Assembly: GCA_016795035.1 (NCBI GenBank)
Contig: JAEUIT010000086.1
Coordinates: 1-64,000, forward strand
Direction: 5' to 3'
DNA: 64,000 nt
Source: Phycisphaerae bacterium
GTDB taxonomy: Bacteria; Planctomycetota; Phycisphaerae; Phycisphaerales; SM1A02
The translations under genes were made by a program, and so were the position numbers. Below the pieces are notes generated by a model. The model was not told where the DNA came from. It saw nothing but the letters and a program-made list of their open reading frames with translations, and ran no database searches. How positions within the stretch are numbered: position 1 is the stretch's first letter; each line of letters opens with the position of its first letter. Shown here piece after piece: positions 10,707 through 19,740 of the stretch.

Positions 10707-12170
10707 TCAGAACCTCTGGAACGCAGGAGAGGCGAGCGCGAGCGTGAGGGCGTGCGCGTCGTCCGTGAGCACCGCGGACTCGTTCGATGTCGGTCTTCGG
10801 CCGAGGATGTGCGCCGTCAGGTTCGCGGCGCCGCCGAACTGCCGCACGAGGCGCTCGCGATCCACGCTCGTTCCGTCGAGCGAGCCGGCCACGAGATCGG
10901 CGGCGAAGTTCCAGCGCCAGAAGAGCGTGCCGAGCCACGGTTCCGGCTCGAGGGGATAGCCGTCGGGCGTCGGGTATTCGCTCGGCGCGTGGCCCATGCG
11001 CCGCAGCGCGTCGAGGATCGCGGGGCCGCCGTCGGTGGTCGCACCCGTCGCCCGCAACGCGGAGACGACGTATCGGAAGGGACGCTTGAAGAGGGCGCCG
11101 CGCGACGCCTGGAACTCGGGCGTCGCGAGGGCGGCGCGGACGCACGGGGCGATGGCGCCGCCCGACGACGTGAACGCGTCGCGCACCGCCGCAACCGTTT
11201 CGGCGCGGGGCTGATCGGCCACGAACGTCCGGCAGATGCGCCGTGCGATGAACCGCGCCGTCGACGGATGCGTGCAGAGGACGTCGAGCAGGCGATCGAG
11301 GTCCTCGTCGCCGCCGCCGGCCGGAATGCGCGTGCCAAGCACTTCCTTCGCGCCGGGGTCGTGCCGCGCCGGATCGAACGCGACTTCGGCGATGCGACCG
11401 CGCAGGAACCGATGGCCAAACGTCCAGCCCGAGAGGCAACGAGCCGCCTCGAGCACGTCGTGCTGGGTGTATCCGCCGTCCACACCGAGCGTGTGCAGTT
11501 CGAGCAGCTCTCGCGCGTAGTTCTCGTTCGGTCGGTCGCCGGCCTGCACGACCTTGTTGTCGTGCCCGTCGAGATAGATGAGCATCGCCGGGCTCACGGC
11601 GCTGGCGCGCACGAGATCGCGGAATCGGCCGAGCGCGTTCGGCCGCACCACCTCGCGCTCGTCCGCCACGCGCATCCACTTGCACTCGCCCTTGTGGACC
11701 ACGATGTTGAAGTGGTCGCACCACATCTCGACGACGACCTCGAAAAGCTGCCTCTTCGAGTGGGTCGCGCGCAGCACTCGCGAGCGGCCCAGCGCGACGA
11801 GCAGGAGTTCGGGCGTCACGTCGTAGAGGTCGGCGCGATTTCCGTCGAGCTCCTCGATCGCTGCAACGCGGAGATCAGAGCGAGTGTCGTCGAGCGCGTC
11901 GGGTCGCAGCTGCTCGTCGAGCCATGCGTCGAGGCCCATCGCCTCGGCCGCGGCACGATCGCCGGGCCGCGGCCCGAAGCTGCAACGCTGAAGGAGGTGC
12001 GCGACGTCATCGATGGCCGCAGAGGTGGGAGCGTGGGCGGCGCCGTCTTCGGCGCCGAACGCGAGATCGGCGATCGATTCCTCGAGGCGCCGACAGCCGA
12101 CCAGCCCCAGCGCGACAAGCGCGCCGGACGCGGCGCTTCCGAGCACGAACGATCGCCGTGATGCGCGCAT
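10707..12170 (-). CDS. DUF1800 family protein, Tat-exported
   Basis: This 487-residue protein starts with a twin-arginine signal (SRRSFVLGSAASGALVAL) followed by a possible lipobox ending in Cys (GLVGC, residue ~26). The body carries DUF1800 landmarks: HLLQRCSFGPRPGD near the N-terminus, VVVEMWCDHFNI, PAMLIYLDGHDN, NENYARELLELHTLGV and SGWTF. The family pairs with DUF1501 throughout Planctomycetota and Proteobacteria, where the pair is thought to work in the periplasm or at the cell surface; the biochemical role is not established. It lies 10 bases after the stop of the membrane protein gene and 2 bases before the DUF1501 start, forming a tight three-gene operon. Confidence 0.9.
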   Translation of the reverse strand: MRASRRSFVLGSAASGALVALGLVGCRRLEESIADLAFGAEDGAAHAPTSAAIDDVAHLLQRCSFGPRPGDRAAAEAMGLDAWLDEQLRPDALDDTRSDLRVAAIEELDGNRADLYDVTPELLLVALGRSRVLRATHSKRQLFEVVVEMWCDHFNIVVHKGECKWMRVADEREVVRPNALGRFRDLVRASAVSPAMLIYLDGHDNKVVQAGDRPNENYARELLELHTLGVDGGYTQHDVLEAARCLSGWTFGHRFLRGRIAEVAFDPARHDPGAKEVLGTRIPAGGGDEDLDRLLDVLCTHPSTARFIARRICRTFVADQPRAETVAAVRDAFTSSGGAIAPCVRAALATPEFQASRGALFKRPFRYVVSALRATGATTDGGPAILDALRRMGHAPSEYPTPDGYPLEPEPWLGTLFWRWNFAADLVAGSLDGTSVDRERLVRQFGGAANLTAHILGRRPTSNESAVLTDDAHALTLALASPAFQRF

Positions 12171-12180
12171 GGGTCAGGCC

Positions 12181-12678
12181 TCACGTGAGAGTCGCGACCG
12201 GCGTGGCCGCGCGACGGCCCGCCGCACGCACGGCACAGCCGACGCCGAAGGCAAGAGAGAGCGGCATGGCCACGAACCAGCCGGCGACCGGCAGCATCCA
12301 GGTCAGCGTCACGAACGAAGCGCCGCGGGCGACCGTGGTCCATCGGATGTTCCCCGCCTCGCCGCGGGCTCCGACATGCAGGGCGAGCGGCGCGAGGCCG
12401 AGCAACGCGGTCGTGAGCCACCCGAGCAACAGAGAGACGCCGACGAGCTTGATCACTCCGTTCGCGGCGGACGAGAGCACCAGCGCCGCGACGACGAGCG
12501 GCACGCTCACGAGGAGCCCGATCATCAGCGTACGGATGGGCGAATCGGCGACGCACGCCCGCCCGCGCTCGACCGCTCGGGAGAACATCGCATAGCTGCA
12601 CGTGGCATAGGCGACGACGACGAGCAGCACTCCGATGTGGGCGTAGAGCCAGGCATTCACGACGGCAGAGTTCAACAT
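12181..12678 (-). CDS. Unrecognised polytopic membrane protein
   Basis: I do not recognise this 165-residue protein. It has four hydrophobic segments at about residues 12-32, 48-70, 72-98 and 118-145, with short charged loops. The ATG at 12678 has a clear ribosome binding site (GGAGGATC) upstream. It is the first gene of the operon with the DUF1800 and DUF1501 genes, so a role as membrane partner or anchor for those exported proteins is possible but unproven. The C-terminal tail is Arg/Ala-rich. Confidence 0.72.
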   Translation of the reverse strand: MLNSAVVNAWLYAHIGVLLVVVAYATCSYAMFSRAVERGRACVADSPIRTLMIGLLVSVPLVVAALVLSSAANGVIKLVGVSLLLGWLTTALLGLAPLALHVGARGEAGNIRWTTVARGASFVTLTWMLPVAGWFVAMPLSLAFGVGCAVRAAGRRAATPVATLT

Positions 12679-12797
12679 GGCGATGATCCTCCAATGGAAG
12701 AGTCCATTGTGGTCGAAGGGATCGCGCCCGCAGCGCGGAGTTTCGCAACTCGGGAGGGCCGAGGCAGGCTCTGGTTGGGAGTGGCGCCGACGGCCTT

Positions 12798-14600
12798 TCA
12801 GGCGGTGGCGGGATTTCGGCGCGTCATGAGACTTACCGCCACCAAGGTCACGAATCCGAGCGGGATCGTCACGAGGCCCGGCTGGCTGAACGGCACGAAC
12901 GCGAGGTTCGCCGCGTCCGCGGCCGAGTAGCCGTACACCTTCTCGATCGTGTCGGCCGAGGTGAGGACCCACGCCAGGCTCGACACGATGCCGACGAGCA
13001 CCGCGGCGACCACCCCCTGCTTCGTGGTCCGCTTCCAGAAGAGCACCATCACGAGCGACGGCAGGTTCGCGCTCGCCGCAATGTTGAACGCCCACCCGAC
13101 GAGGAACGTCACGTTCATCCGCTCGAACAGGATTCCGAGCGCCATCGCGCCCACGCCGAGCGCGATCGCCGCGATCTTCGCCACGCGCACCTTCGCCTTG
13201 TCCTCGCGCACCACGCCGAAGACGTTCGCGAGCAGGTCGTGCGCCACGGCGCCGGCCCCGGCCATCACGAGCCCGCTCACGGTGCCTAACACGGTGGTGA
13301 ATGCGATCGCAGAAATGATCGCGAAGAGCGTGTCGGAGAAGCTGCGGGCGAGGAGCGGCGCGCTCATGTTCGAGTCGGTCGGATCGAGATGCCCGGACGT
13401 CATCGCGCCGAGACCGAGGTAGAGCGTGAGCACGTAGAAGCCGCCGATCGCGGCGATGCCGACCACCGTGCTCTTGCGGGCCGCGGCAGCGTCCTTCACC
13501 GTGTAGTAGCGGATGAGGATGTGCGGCAAGCTCGCCGTGCCGAGGAAGAGCGCGATCATCAGCGAGAAGAAGTCGAGCTTCTTCGAGAGTTCGGGCGAGC
13601 GAATGCCCTTGAAGGTCGGATTCGCGCCGGGCAGCAGCAGGTCGTCGCCGGTCGACTCCTTGGGCGTGAACGTCGCCGTGCGAGTCCCGGTCGCGGCGTC
13701 GGTCTTCTCCGACTTCTGCCACGTCACGATCGTGCTCTGCGAGAAGGTCGCGAGATATGAGATCGGCCCGAGCGGTCCGGTGCGCTCGACGCCGCCCGGC
13801 AACGCGGAGATCGAGCCGAAGCCCGTGCCCACGTCCGCGCGCAGCCGGGAGTCGAGCTGGTTGTCGGCGCCGAGCGGCGCGCCGTTGACGAGCTTCGCGC
13901 CGTCGCGCGCGGTCTCGAGCGTCTGGGTCCAGCGTGCGGAGTCCTTCGCGGAGATCGTCGCGCCGTCGGCGGCGCGCGGCACGGCCAAGCCACGATCGAG
14001 GATGAGGCCGACGAGCACCGCGCAGAAGATGAGAAGGAGCGCGCCCTTGATGAACTGCACCCAAGTGGTCGAGACCATGCCCGCCGTGACCACGATGAGC
14101 GTGACGGTGACGCCGACGAGAAGCACGCCGGACCAATGCGGCAAGCCGAGCAGCGGCTTCACCAGCGCGCCGGCGCCGACCATCTGCGGAATGAGGTAGA
14201 AGAGGCTGACGACGAGCGTCGAGATCGCGGCGGCGGTCTTGACGCCCTTACTCTGGAACTTCGCGTCGAGCGCGTCGGCGAACGTGAAGCGTCCGAGACG
14301 GCGAATGGGTTCCGCGATCACGAAGAGCGCGACGATCCATCCCGCGAGGTACCCGATCGAGTAGAGGAAGCCGTCGTATCCGTAGAACGCGATCATCCCG
14401 CAGATGCCGAGGAAGCTCGCGGCGCTGAGATAGTCGCCCGCGAACGCGACACCGTTGACGAACCATCCGATCTGTCCGTGCGCGGCGAAGTAGCCGCCCG
14501 CGGAGGTCGCCTTGCGGCCGAGCCAGAACGAGAGCCCGAGCACGGCTGCAACGAAGAGCGAGAAGACCGCGACGGCGAGGGCGTTCGTCTCGTAGATCAT
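12798..14600 (-). CDS. Sodium:solute symporter, acetate permease (ActP)-like
   Basis: This 600-residue inner-membrane protein belongs to the SSS family. It shows the N-terminal FWLGRKATSAGGYFAAHG and GDYLSAASFLGICGMIAFYG motifs of the ActP/MctC branch, thirteen or so membrane segments, and the C-terminal LVMVLFWKRTTKQG. It probably couples Na+ (or H+) entry to uptake of acetate or another short monocarboxylate. It is about 50 residues longer than E. coli ActP, because of a hydrophilic loop of ~130 residues (about 203-335) between membrane segments. The start overlaps the stop of the DUF485 gene by four bases (ATGA), and GGGGAGGG precedes it. The true substrate cannot be read from sequence. 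Confidence 0.87.
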   Translation of the reverse strand: MIYETNALAVAVFSLFVAAVLGLSFWLGRKATSAGGYFAAHGQIGWFVNGVAFAGDYLSAASFLGICGMIAFYGYDGFLYSIGYLAGWIVALFVIAEPIRRLGRFTFADALDAKFQSKGVKTAAAISTLVVSLFYLIPQMVGAGALVKPLLGLPHWSGVLLVGVTVTLIVVTAGMVSTTWVQFIKGALLLIFCAVLVGLILDRGLAVPRAADGATISAKDSARWTQTLETARDGAKLVNGAPLGADNQLDSRLRADVGTGFGSISALPGGVERTGPLGPISYLATFSQSTIVTWQKSEKTDAATGTRTATFTPKESTGDDLLLPGANPTFKGIRSPELSKKLDFFSLMIALFLGTASLPHILIRYYTVKDAAAARKSTVVGIAAIGGFYVLTLYLGLGAMTSGHLDPTDSNMSAPLLARSFSDTLFAIISAIAFTTVLGTVSGLVMAGAGAVAHDLLANVFGVVREDKAKVRVAKIAAIALGVGAMALGILFERMNVTFLVGWAFNIAASANLPSLVMVLFWKRTTKQGVVAAVLVGIVSSLAWVLTSADTIEKVYGYSAADAANLAFVPFSQPGLVTIPLGFVTLVAVSLMTRRNPATA

Positions 14601-14815
14601 CGGCCCTCCCCTTCGCCACGACGGACCAGCGTGGCGACGAGCGCGAGCGCGATCGCGCCGAGGATCAGTCCCATGCCATACGCGATCGCGAGGTTGACCC
14701 CTCCCAGGACCGGCCACGCCATCCAGTCCTGCCGAAAGGCGGCGATGCCCATAAAGCCCGCGTACAGACCGCAATAGAGGAAGAAGAGCACGAGGTCGAG
14801 CCGGCGATGGCGCAT
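14597..14815 (-). CDS. DUF485-type small membrane protein (YjcH-like)
   Basis: This 72-residue protein has two membrane segments (FFLYCGLYAGFMGIAAF and GVNLAIAYGMGLILGAIAL). In many bacteria a DUF485 protein of similar size, such as E. coli YjcH, is encoded directly upstream of ActP-type symporters and is thought to assist them. The four-base overlap with the symporter start implies translational coupling. The ATG at 14815 was chosen because the charged MRHRRLDL sequence makes a good cytoplasmic N-terminus; no strong ribosome binding site is visible. Confidence 0.75.
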   Translation of the reverse strand: MRHRRLDLVLFFLYCGLYAGFMGIAAFRQDWMAWPVLGGVNLAIAYGMGLILGAIALALVATLVRRGEGEGR

Positions 14816-14906
14816 GGGGGCAGTATCGCAAGGAGTCGGCCCGACGCGAACCGATCGCCTGCAAACGCCGGGCACGGCGCTTGCCTCGCGGCGGTCCTGC
14901 CTGTAT

Positions 14907-14924
14907 TTTCTGTCATGACAGAAA
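14907..14924. promoter_or_regulatory. Perfect 18-bp palindrome, probable operator of the GbsR-type regulator
   Basis: The sequence TTTCTGTCATGACAGAAA is its own reverse complement. It lies 16 bases before the regulator start (14941) and 91 bases before the divergent DUF485-symporter start (14815), so one dimer could control both directions. Confidence 0.65.
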
Positions 14925-14940
14925 TGTCAGGAGCCACGCC

Positions 14941-15519
14941 ATGACCGACGCCCTTGAGCTCACGCCCACCATGCGAAAGTTCGTCCTTCACTGGGGCGAG
15001 ATGGGATCGCGATGGGGCATCAATCGCACCGTCGCCCAAGTCCATGCCCTCCTGTACATCTCAGAGCGGCCCCTCAACGCGGAAGAGGTCGCGACCACGC
15101 TCGGCGTCGCTCGATCCAACGTGAGCACGTCGTTGCGCGAGCTCCAAGGCTGGCGCATCGTTCGGATCGTCCATGTCCTCGGCGACCGTCGCGACCACTT
15201 CGAATCGCTCACCGACGTCTGGGACATGTTTCAGATCGTGCTCGACGAACGGAAGCGACGAGAGATCGACCCCACGCTCCGCCTGCTCAAGGACTGCATC
15301 GCCGAGATCGAGGCCCAGCGGAAGCGGAGCACGCAGGACGAGCGGGTGGTCGGGCGTCTGCGGGCCATGCTCGACTTCTTCGAGACGATGACCGCGTGGT
15401 ACGGACAGCTGCGCGGCCTGCCGCGTGCGGCGTTGCTCGGAATCGTGAAGGGCGGCGGATCGCTGCTTCGGATGGTGAAGCCGAGCGGCCGCGGCACGCG
15501 CGTCGGACCTGCCACGTAA
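14941..15519 (+). CDS. GbsR/MarR-type transcriptional regulator
   Basis: This 192-residue cytoplasmic protein has a winged helix-turn-helix of the GbsR branch of MarR proteins. It opens with MRKFVLHWGEMGSRWGINRT, then shows HALLYISERPLNAEEVATTL, the recognition helix VARSNVSTSLRELQGWRIV, and a wing (VLGDRRDHFE). A C-terminal helical part (about residues 85-165) should form the dimer. Known members (GbsR, OpcR) repress genes for compatible-solute metabolism; the ligand here is unknown. The ATG has AGGAG 8 bases upstream and a perfect palindrome just before that. It is divergent from the symporter pair and followed after 63 bases by a membrane protein gene on the same strand. Confidence 0.87.
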   Translation: MTDALELTPTMRKFVLHWGEMGSRWGINRTVAQVHALLYISERPLNAEEVATTLGVARSNVSTSLRELQGWRIVRIVHVLGDRRDHFESLTDVWDMFQIVLDERKRREIDPTLRLLKDCIAEIEAQRKRSTQDERVVGRLRAMLDFFETMTAWYGQLRGLPRAALLGIVKGGGSLLRMVKPSGRGTRVGPAT

Positions 15520-15582
15520 GACCTCGGACCCTCGCAGCGGCGACGTTCGCCCGCGAGCGGCTCCACAACTCGGGAGGACTCC

Positions 15583-16002
15583 ATGCTTGCACAAGTGCGC
15601 ACCGACACCACGATCGATCTCGTGTCGATCATGTATGGGATCTACCTCTGCGTGAGTCTCGGGCTCACGATCTGGGTTGCACGGACGCTCTTCCGCAACG
15701 GTCGCGCGTTTCTCGTCGATGCGTTCCACGGCCGTGAAGAGCTCGCCGACAGCGTGAATCACCTGCTCGTCGTCGGGTTCTATCTCATCAACGTCGGTTA
15801 CGTGTGCCTCGCGCTTCAGTTTGGCGATCATCCCACCAACATTCGCGGCATGATCGAGACGCTGAGCACGAAGCTCGGCCTCGTGCTGGTCGTCCTCGGC
15901 ATCATGCACTTCACGAACCTGAAGGTGTTCTCCGCGATGCGCCGCCGCGCGACGGGCACGGAGAATCGACCCGTCTACGCACCGCCGCCGCCGGTGCTGT
16001 GA
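15583..16002 (+). CDS. Unrecognised three-segment membrane protein
   Basis: I do not recognise this 139-residue protein. It has hydrophobic segments at about residues 12-32 (IMYGIYLCVSLGLTIWVA), 62-82 and 92-112, a conserved-looking hydrophilic loop (FHGREELADSVNHLL) and a Pro-rich end (YAPPPPVL). A good ribosome binding site (GGGAGGA) supports the ATG. It follows the GbsR-type regulator on the same strand and may be in its regulon. Its stop is 6 bases from the stop of the convergent ABC exporter. Confidence 0.75.
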   Translation: MLAQVRTDTTIDLVSIMYGIYLCVSLGLTIWVARTLFRNGRAFLVDAFHGREELADSVNHLLVVGFYLINVGYVCLALQFGDHPTNIRGMIETLSTKLGLVLVVLGIMHFTNLKVFSAMRRRATGTENRPVYAPPPPVL

Positions 16003-16008
16003 CGATCC

Positions 16009-17871
16009 TCACCGGACCACCGGCGCCTCGACGCCCGGCTCGGCGCCCTCGCCGGTCTGAATGCGCCAGAGCGTTCGATAGAGGCCGGGCCGACGCGTGA
16101 GCTCGTCATGCGTGCCCTCTTCGACCACGGAACCCTCGTCGAGCACATAGATGCGATCGGCGTGACGGATCGTGCTTAACCGATGCGCGATCGCGAGCGT
16201 GGTCCTATTCCGGCAGATCGTGGCGAGCGACCGTTGGATGGCAAGCTCCGTCTCGTTGTCGACGGAGCTTGTCGCTTCGTCGAGGACGAGAACCGGCGCG
16301 TCCTTCAAAATAGCGCGGGCCATCGCGATGCGCTGCCGCTGGCCGCCAGAGAGTTTCTGTCCGCGCTCGCCGACGAGCGTGTCGTATCCCTTCGGCAGGC
16401 GCACGATGAACTCCTCGGCTTCGGCCAGCCGCGCGGCTCGGACGATCGCCTCGTGGGAGACGCTCGCGAGCTGTTTGCCGTCGAGCGATCCGACCAGGCC
16501 GTATGCAATGTTCTCCGCGACCGTGCCGTGGAACAGGAAGACGTCCTGGCTCACGACGGCGATGGAACGACGCAGATCCGCGAGGCGAAGATCGCGAATC
16601 TCGATGCCGTCGAGCGTGATCGAGCCGTCGAGCGCGCAGGTGCCGGCGCCGCGGTCATAGAGCCTGAGGAGCAGCTTCAGCACCGTCGTCTTGCCGCCGC
16701 CGGTCGAGCCGACGATGGCCGTCGTCTGCCCCGCCGGGCAATCGATGGTCACGTCACGAAGGACCGGATGTCCGGGCACGTAGCTAAAGGTCACGCGATC
16801 GAAGCGCACCGCGCCCCGCACATTGGCGACCGCGAGCGGCCGCGGGCCGTCCTCCACGGCGATGCGCGTGGCGAGAAGCTCGAAGATGCGCCGCGCGCTT
16901 GCCATGCCGCGCTGATAGAGATCGAGCACTTGGCCCAGGCGCGTGAACGGCCAGAGCAGCCGTTGCGTCAGGAACGTCAGCAACGAGTACGCCCCGACGG
17001 AGAGCTCGCCGCGCACCACGAGCACGCCACCGTAGAGGAGCGTCGTGGTGAAGCCGATCACGATCACCATGCGAATGAGCGGCGCGAATGCGGCCGACAT
17101 CCGGATCGCGCGGCGATTCGCGTCAACGTAGTCGAGGCTCTCCGCGCCGATGCGCGCCGCTTCGAACGGCTCCGCGGCATAACTCTTCACCGTGGCGATG
17201 CCCGAGACGTTGCCCGCAAGCTGCGACGCGAGGAGCCCCGCCTTCTCGCGCACGTCGTGATAGCGCGGCGCGATCCGGCGCTGAAATGCGAGCGAGCCCC
17301 AGATGACGAACGGGAGCGGAAGCATCGCGATCAGCGCGACGCGCGGCTCGAGCACGAAGAAGGTCGCGATCGTCGCGGCGGCCGTCACGAAGAGTTGAAT
17401 CAGATCGTTCGCGCCGCCATCGAGGAATCGCTCGAGCTGGTTGACGTCGTCGTTCAGGACGGCGACGAGCCCGCCGGTCGAGCGATCCTCAAAGTAGGAG
17501 AGGTCGAGGCGCTGCACGTGCGAATACGCGTCCATGCGCAGCGAGTGCTGGAGCCGCTGCGCGAGGTTGCGCCAGAGAATGCCGAGCCAATACTCGAAGA
17601 GGGACTCGAGGACCCAGACGATCACAGTGATGGCGCTCAGGATCCAAAGCTGCGTGACGACGTCCGGAACCCCCCAACGCCCGAGAAACGAGTGTTCCTT
17701 CTCCACGACCACGTCGACCGCCATGCCGATCAGGAAGGGCGGCGCGAGGTCGAGAAGCTTGTTCGTGACCGAGCAGGCCACCGCCAGCCAGATGGCACGC
17801 CGCTCCCCGCGGGCGTAGCCGAGCAGCCGCCGGAGCGGCTGCGGGTTCGTGGCGGGCGTGTGCGAGGGCAT
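16009..17871 (-). CDS. ABC exporter, fused permease and ATPase
   Basis: This ~620-residue half-transporter has an N-terminal six-helix ABC exporter domain (residues ~20-320) and a C-terminal ATPase. ATPase motifs are all present: Walker A GSTGGGKTT, Q-loop in AVVSQDVFLFHG, signature LSGGQRQR, Walker B VLVLDEATSSVD and the H-loop in LAIAHRLS. It should work as a homodimer exporting a lipid, peptide or drug, in the style of MsbA; the substrate cannot be read. I prefer the ATG at 17871 (MPSHTP); a GTG nine codons upstream (17898) is possible. It is divergent from the secreted M23 peptidase gene (136 bases between starts). Confidence 0.9.
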   Translation of the reverse strand: MPSHTPATNPQPLRRLLGYARGERRAIWLAVACSVTNKLLDLAPPFLIGMAVDVVVEKEHSFLGRWGVPDVVTQLWILSAITVIVWVLESLFEYWLGILWRNLAQRLQHSLRMDAYSHVQRLDLSYFEDRSTGGLVAVLNDDVNQLERFLDGGANDLIQLFVTAAATIATFFVLEPRVALIAMLPLPFVIWGSLAFQRRIAPRYHDVREKAGLLASQLAGNVSGIATVKSYAAEPFEAARIGAESLDYVDANRRAIRMSAAFAPLIRMVIVIGFTTTLLYGGVLVVRGELSVGAYSLLTFLTQRLLWPFTRLGQVLDLYQRGMASARRIFELLATRIAVEDGPRPLAVANVRGAVRFDRVTFSYVPGHPVLRDVTIDCPAGQTTAIVGSTGGGKTTVLKLLLRLYDRGAGTCALDGSITLDGIEIRDLRLADLRRSIAVVSQDVFLFHGTVAENIAYGLVGSLDGKQLASVSHEAIVRAARLAEAEEFIVRLPKGYDTLVGERGQKLSGGQRQRIAMARAILKDAPVLVLDEATSSVDNETELAIQRSLATICRNRTTLAIAHRLSTIRHADRIYVLDEGSVVEEGTHDELTRRPGLYRTLWRIQTGEGAEPGVEAPVVR

Positions 17872-18007
17872 CGCGGAGGTTGTACTCGCTCGTCGCACGC
17901 CGTTGCGTCACGCGCGGCGGATAGGCGTCAACAAGTTCTTGCGTCGCCTCCGGTCGGGGGCTACGTTCCATTTGCCCGAAACGATCCGCGCCGCGAAGAG
18001 GAGCCCA

Positions 18008-19714
18008 ATGTCGACCCGTCAGTACCACGATCGGCCGCGCTTGCGATTCGTCGCCTGCGCGCTTCTGGCGTTCACGACCGTCTCGGCCGTGCATGCCGCG
18101 GATCGCGGCGCGCCGCGCGGCGCACCCCGACACGTCACGATCGGCGCACGGGCGCCGATCACCGCCCACGACGCCCACGACCCCGGATGCGGACACGCCT
18201 GCGGACGCGACTGCGTCCCGGACGCGGTTCGGGCGGAAGTCCGTCGCGCCGCCGACGCGAATCGCGCGCGCCTTGGGCTCCTTCCCGTCACTTGCGTCGG
18301 CTGCAACGACGAGGGCGGCATCGCAGGACTCGCGACGCCCTTTCTTTTCTATCCGATGGCGGGCACGATCGGCGCCGACATCATGAACGGGCAGTTCGTC
18401 GACCTCGATCAGACGTCGCCCGGATTCCATGACTTCGAGTGCCGTCCCTACACATACGACGGGCACGCGGGTGTCGACACCGGGCTTCGCAGCTTCGCCG
18501 AACAGTTCATCGGCGTGCCCGTGTTCGCGGCGCGCGACGGCGTCGTCGTCTTCTCGCAGGACGGATACCCGGACACCAATCTCAACGGTGGCGAGCAGGG
18601 AAACATCGTCGCGATCGATCACGGCGACGGACTCGAGACGCAGTACTACCACCTCAAGAAAGACAGCGTGCTCGTCGATGTCGGCGAGACCGTGAAGGCC
18701 GGCCAAGAGATCGCCCGCGCGGCCTCGAGCGGCAACAGCTTCGGACCCCATCTCCACTTCGGGGTCGTGCAGAACGGGCCGCAAGGTTGGACCGTGCTCG
18801 AGCCCTTTGCCGGGCCGTGCCGAGACGGCGAGAGCATGTGGGCCGACCAGGCGCCGCTCGACAGCGATGCGCCCTTCTTCGCCGACTTCGGCATCACACG
18901 CACCGACCTCAGCACGATCTCGCCGCCGTGGTGGGAACCGTGGCCGATGCCAGCCGACGCGCAACTCGCCGTCACGGATCCGGCAGTCGTCTTCTGGTGG
19001 AACGTCTACAACTTCCCGACGAACGCCCTCATCCGCGTGCAGTTTGTCCGTCCCGACGGCTCGATCGCCGACGACGCACAATGGAATTGGGGCAACACCG
19101 AGGTCTATCGGTACTTTCGAAATTGGTTTGCCTGGGACATCGGCTTCCTCGGCCAGCAGGTCGGCGAGTGGCACCTGAAGTTCTGGCTTGATGGCGCCTT
19201 GATGATCGACGCCCCGTTCCTCATGACGACGTCGGTCAATCCAAACTTCAACCGAGCGCCCGCGCCGATCGGCGCCGCGTTCGAACCGGCGGCGCCTGGG
19301 GCGAACGACGTCGTCTTCTGCCGCGTCGCGACGACACCGCTGCACGAAGATCCTGATTGGGACGTGGTGCGCTATCGCTATGTCTGGCGCGTGAACGGCA
19401 CCGTGGTGCGCGACGTCACGACGGCGGCACAAAGTGACGCCATCCCGCACGGGCTCGCGCCGGCGGGTTCGCGACTCTGCTGCACCGTGACGCCAAGCGA
19501 CGAATCGCTCAGCGCGGCGCCTGCAACGACGAGCGTTCTCATCGGCGGCACTCCGCTCGGCGACCTCACCGCCGACGGGCTCGTCAACGGCGCGGACCTC
19601 GGCACCCTGCTTGGAACCTGGGGCGCCTGTTCGTGCTGCAACGCGGACTTGAATGGCGACGGCAACGTCGACGGCGCGGATCTCGCGACGCTCCTGGGCA
19701 ACTGGACGAACTGA
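18008..19714 (+). CDS. Secreted M23 peptidase with C-terminal dockerin-like repeat
   Basis: This 568-residue protein has a signal peptide (RFVACALLAFTTVSAVHA, cleavage near residue 30). The LytM/M23 fold lies at about residues 150-270: HAGVDTG supplies the first zinc ligands (HxxxD) and HLHFGV the final HxH. Members cut peptidoglycan cross-links or, when exported, other peptides. A ~240-residue region without recognised domains follows (CRVATTPLHEDPDWD...). The end has two dockerin-like Ca2+ loops (LTADGLVNGADL and LNGDGNVDGADLATLLGNW) separated by ACSCCNAD. That tail recurs in the proteins at 39166 and 48182 and is common in Phycisphaerae. GAGGAG precedes the chosen ATG. Confidence 0.88.
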   Translation: MSTRQYHDRPRLRFVACALLAFTTVSAVHAADRGAPRGAPRHVTIGARAPITAHDAHDPGCGHACGRDCVPDAVRAEVRRAADANRARLGLLPVTCVGCNDEGGIAGLATPFLFYPMAGTIGADIMNGQFVDLDQTSPGFHDFECRPYTYDGHAGVDTGLRSFAEQFIGVPVFAARDGVVVFSQDGYPDTNLNGGEQGNIVAIDHGDGLETQYYHLKKDSVLVDVGETVKAGQEIARAASSGNSFGPHLHFGVVQNGPQGWTVLEPFAGPCRDGESMWADQAPLDSDAPFFADFGITRTDLSTISPPWWEPWPMPADAQLAVTDPAVVFWWNVYNFPTNALIRVQFVRPDGSIADDAQWNWGNTEVYRYFRNWFAWDIGFLGQQVGEWHLKFWLDGALMIDAPFLMTTSVNPNFNRAPAPIGAAFEPAAPGANDVVFCRVATTPLHEDPDWDVVRYRYVWRVNGTVVRDVTTAAQSDAIPHGLAPAGSRLCCTVTPSDESLSAAPATTSVLIGGTPLGDLTADGLVNGADLGTLLGTWGACSCCNADLNGDGNVDGADLATLLGNWTN

Positions 19715-19740
19715 ACGACGCGGTGAGGGGCACTGCGCGC

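Noticed and set aside
9238..12161. Long plus-strand open frames opposite the DUF1501 and DUF1800 genes
   Set aside because: They are Arg/Ala-rich antisense shadows without recognisable motifs, while the minus strand encodes well-conserved families.
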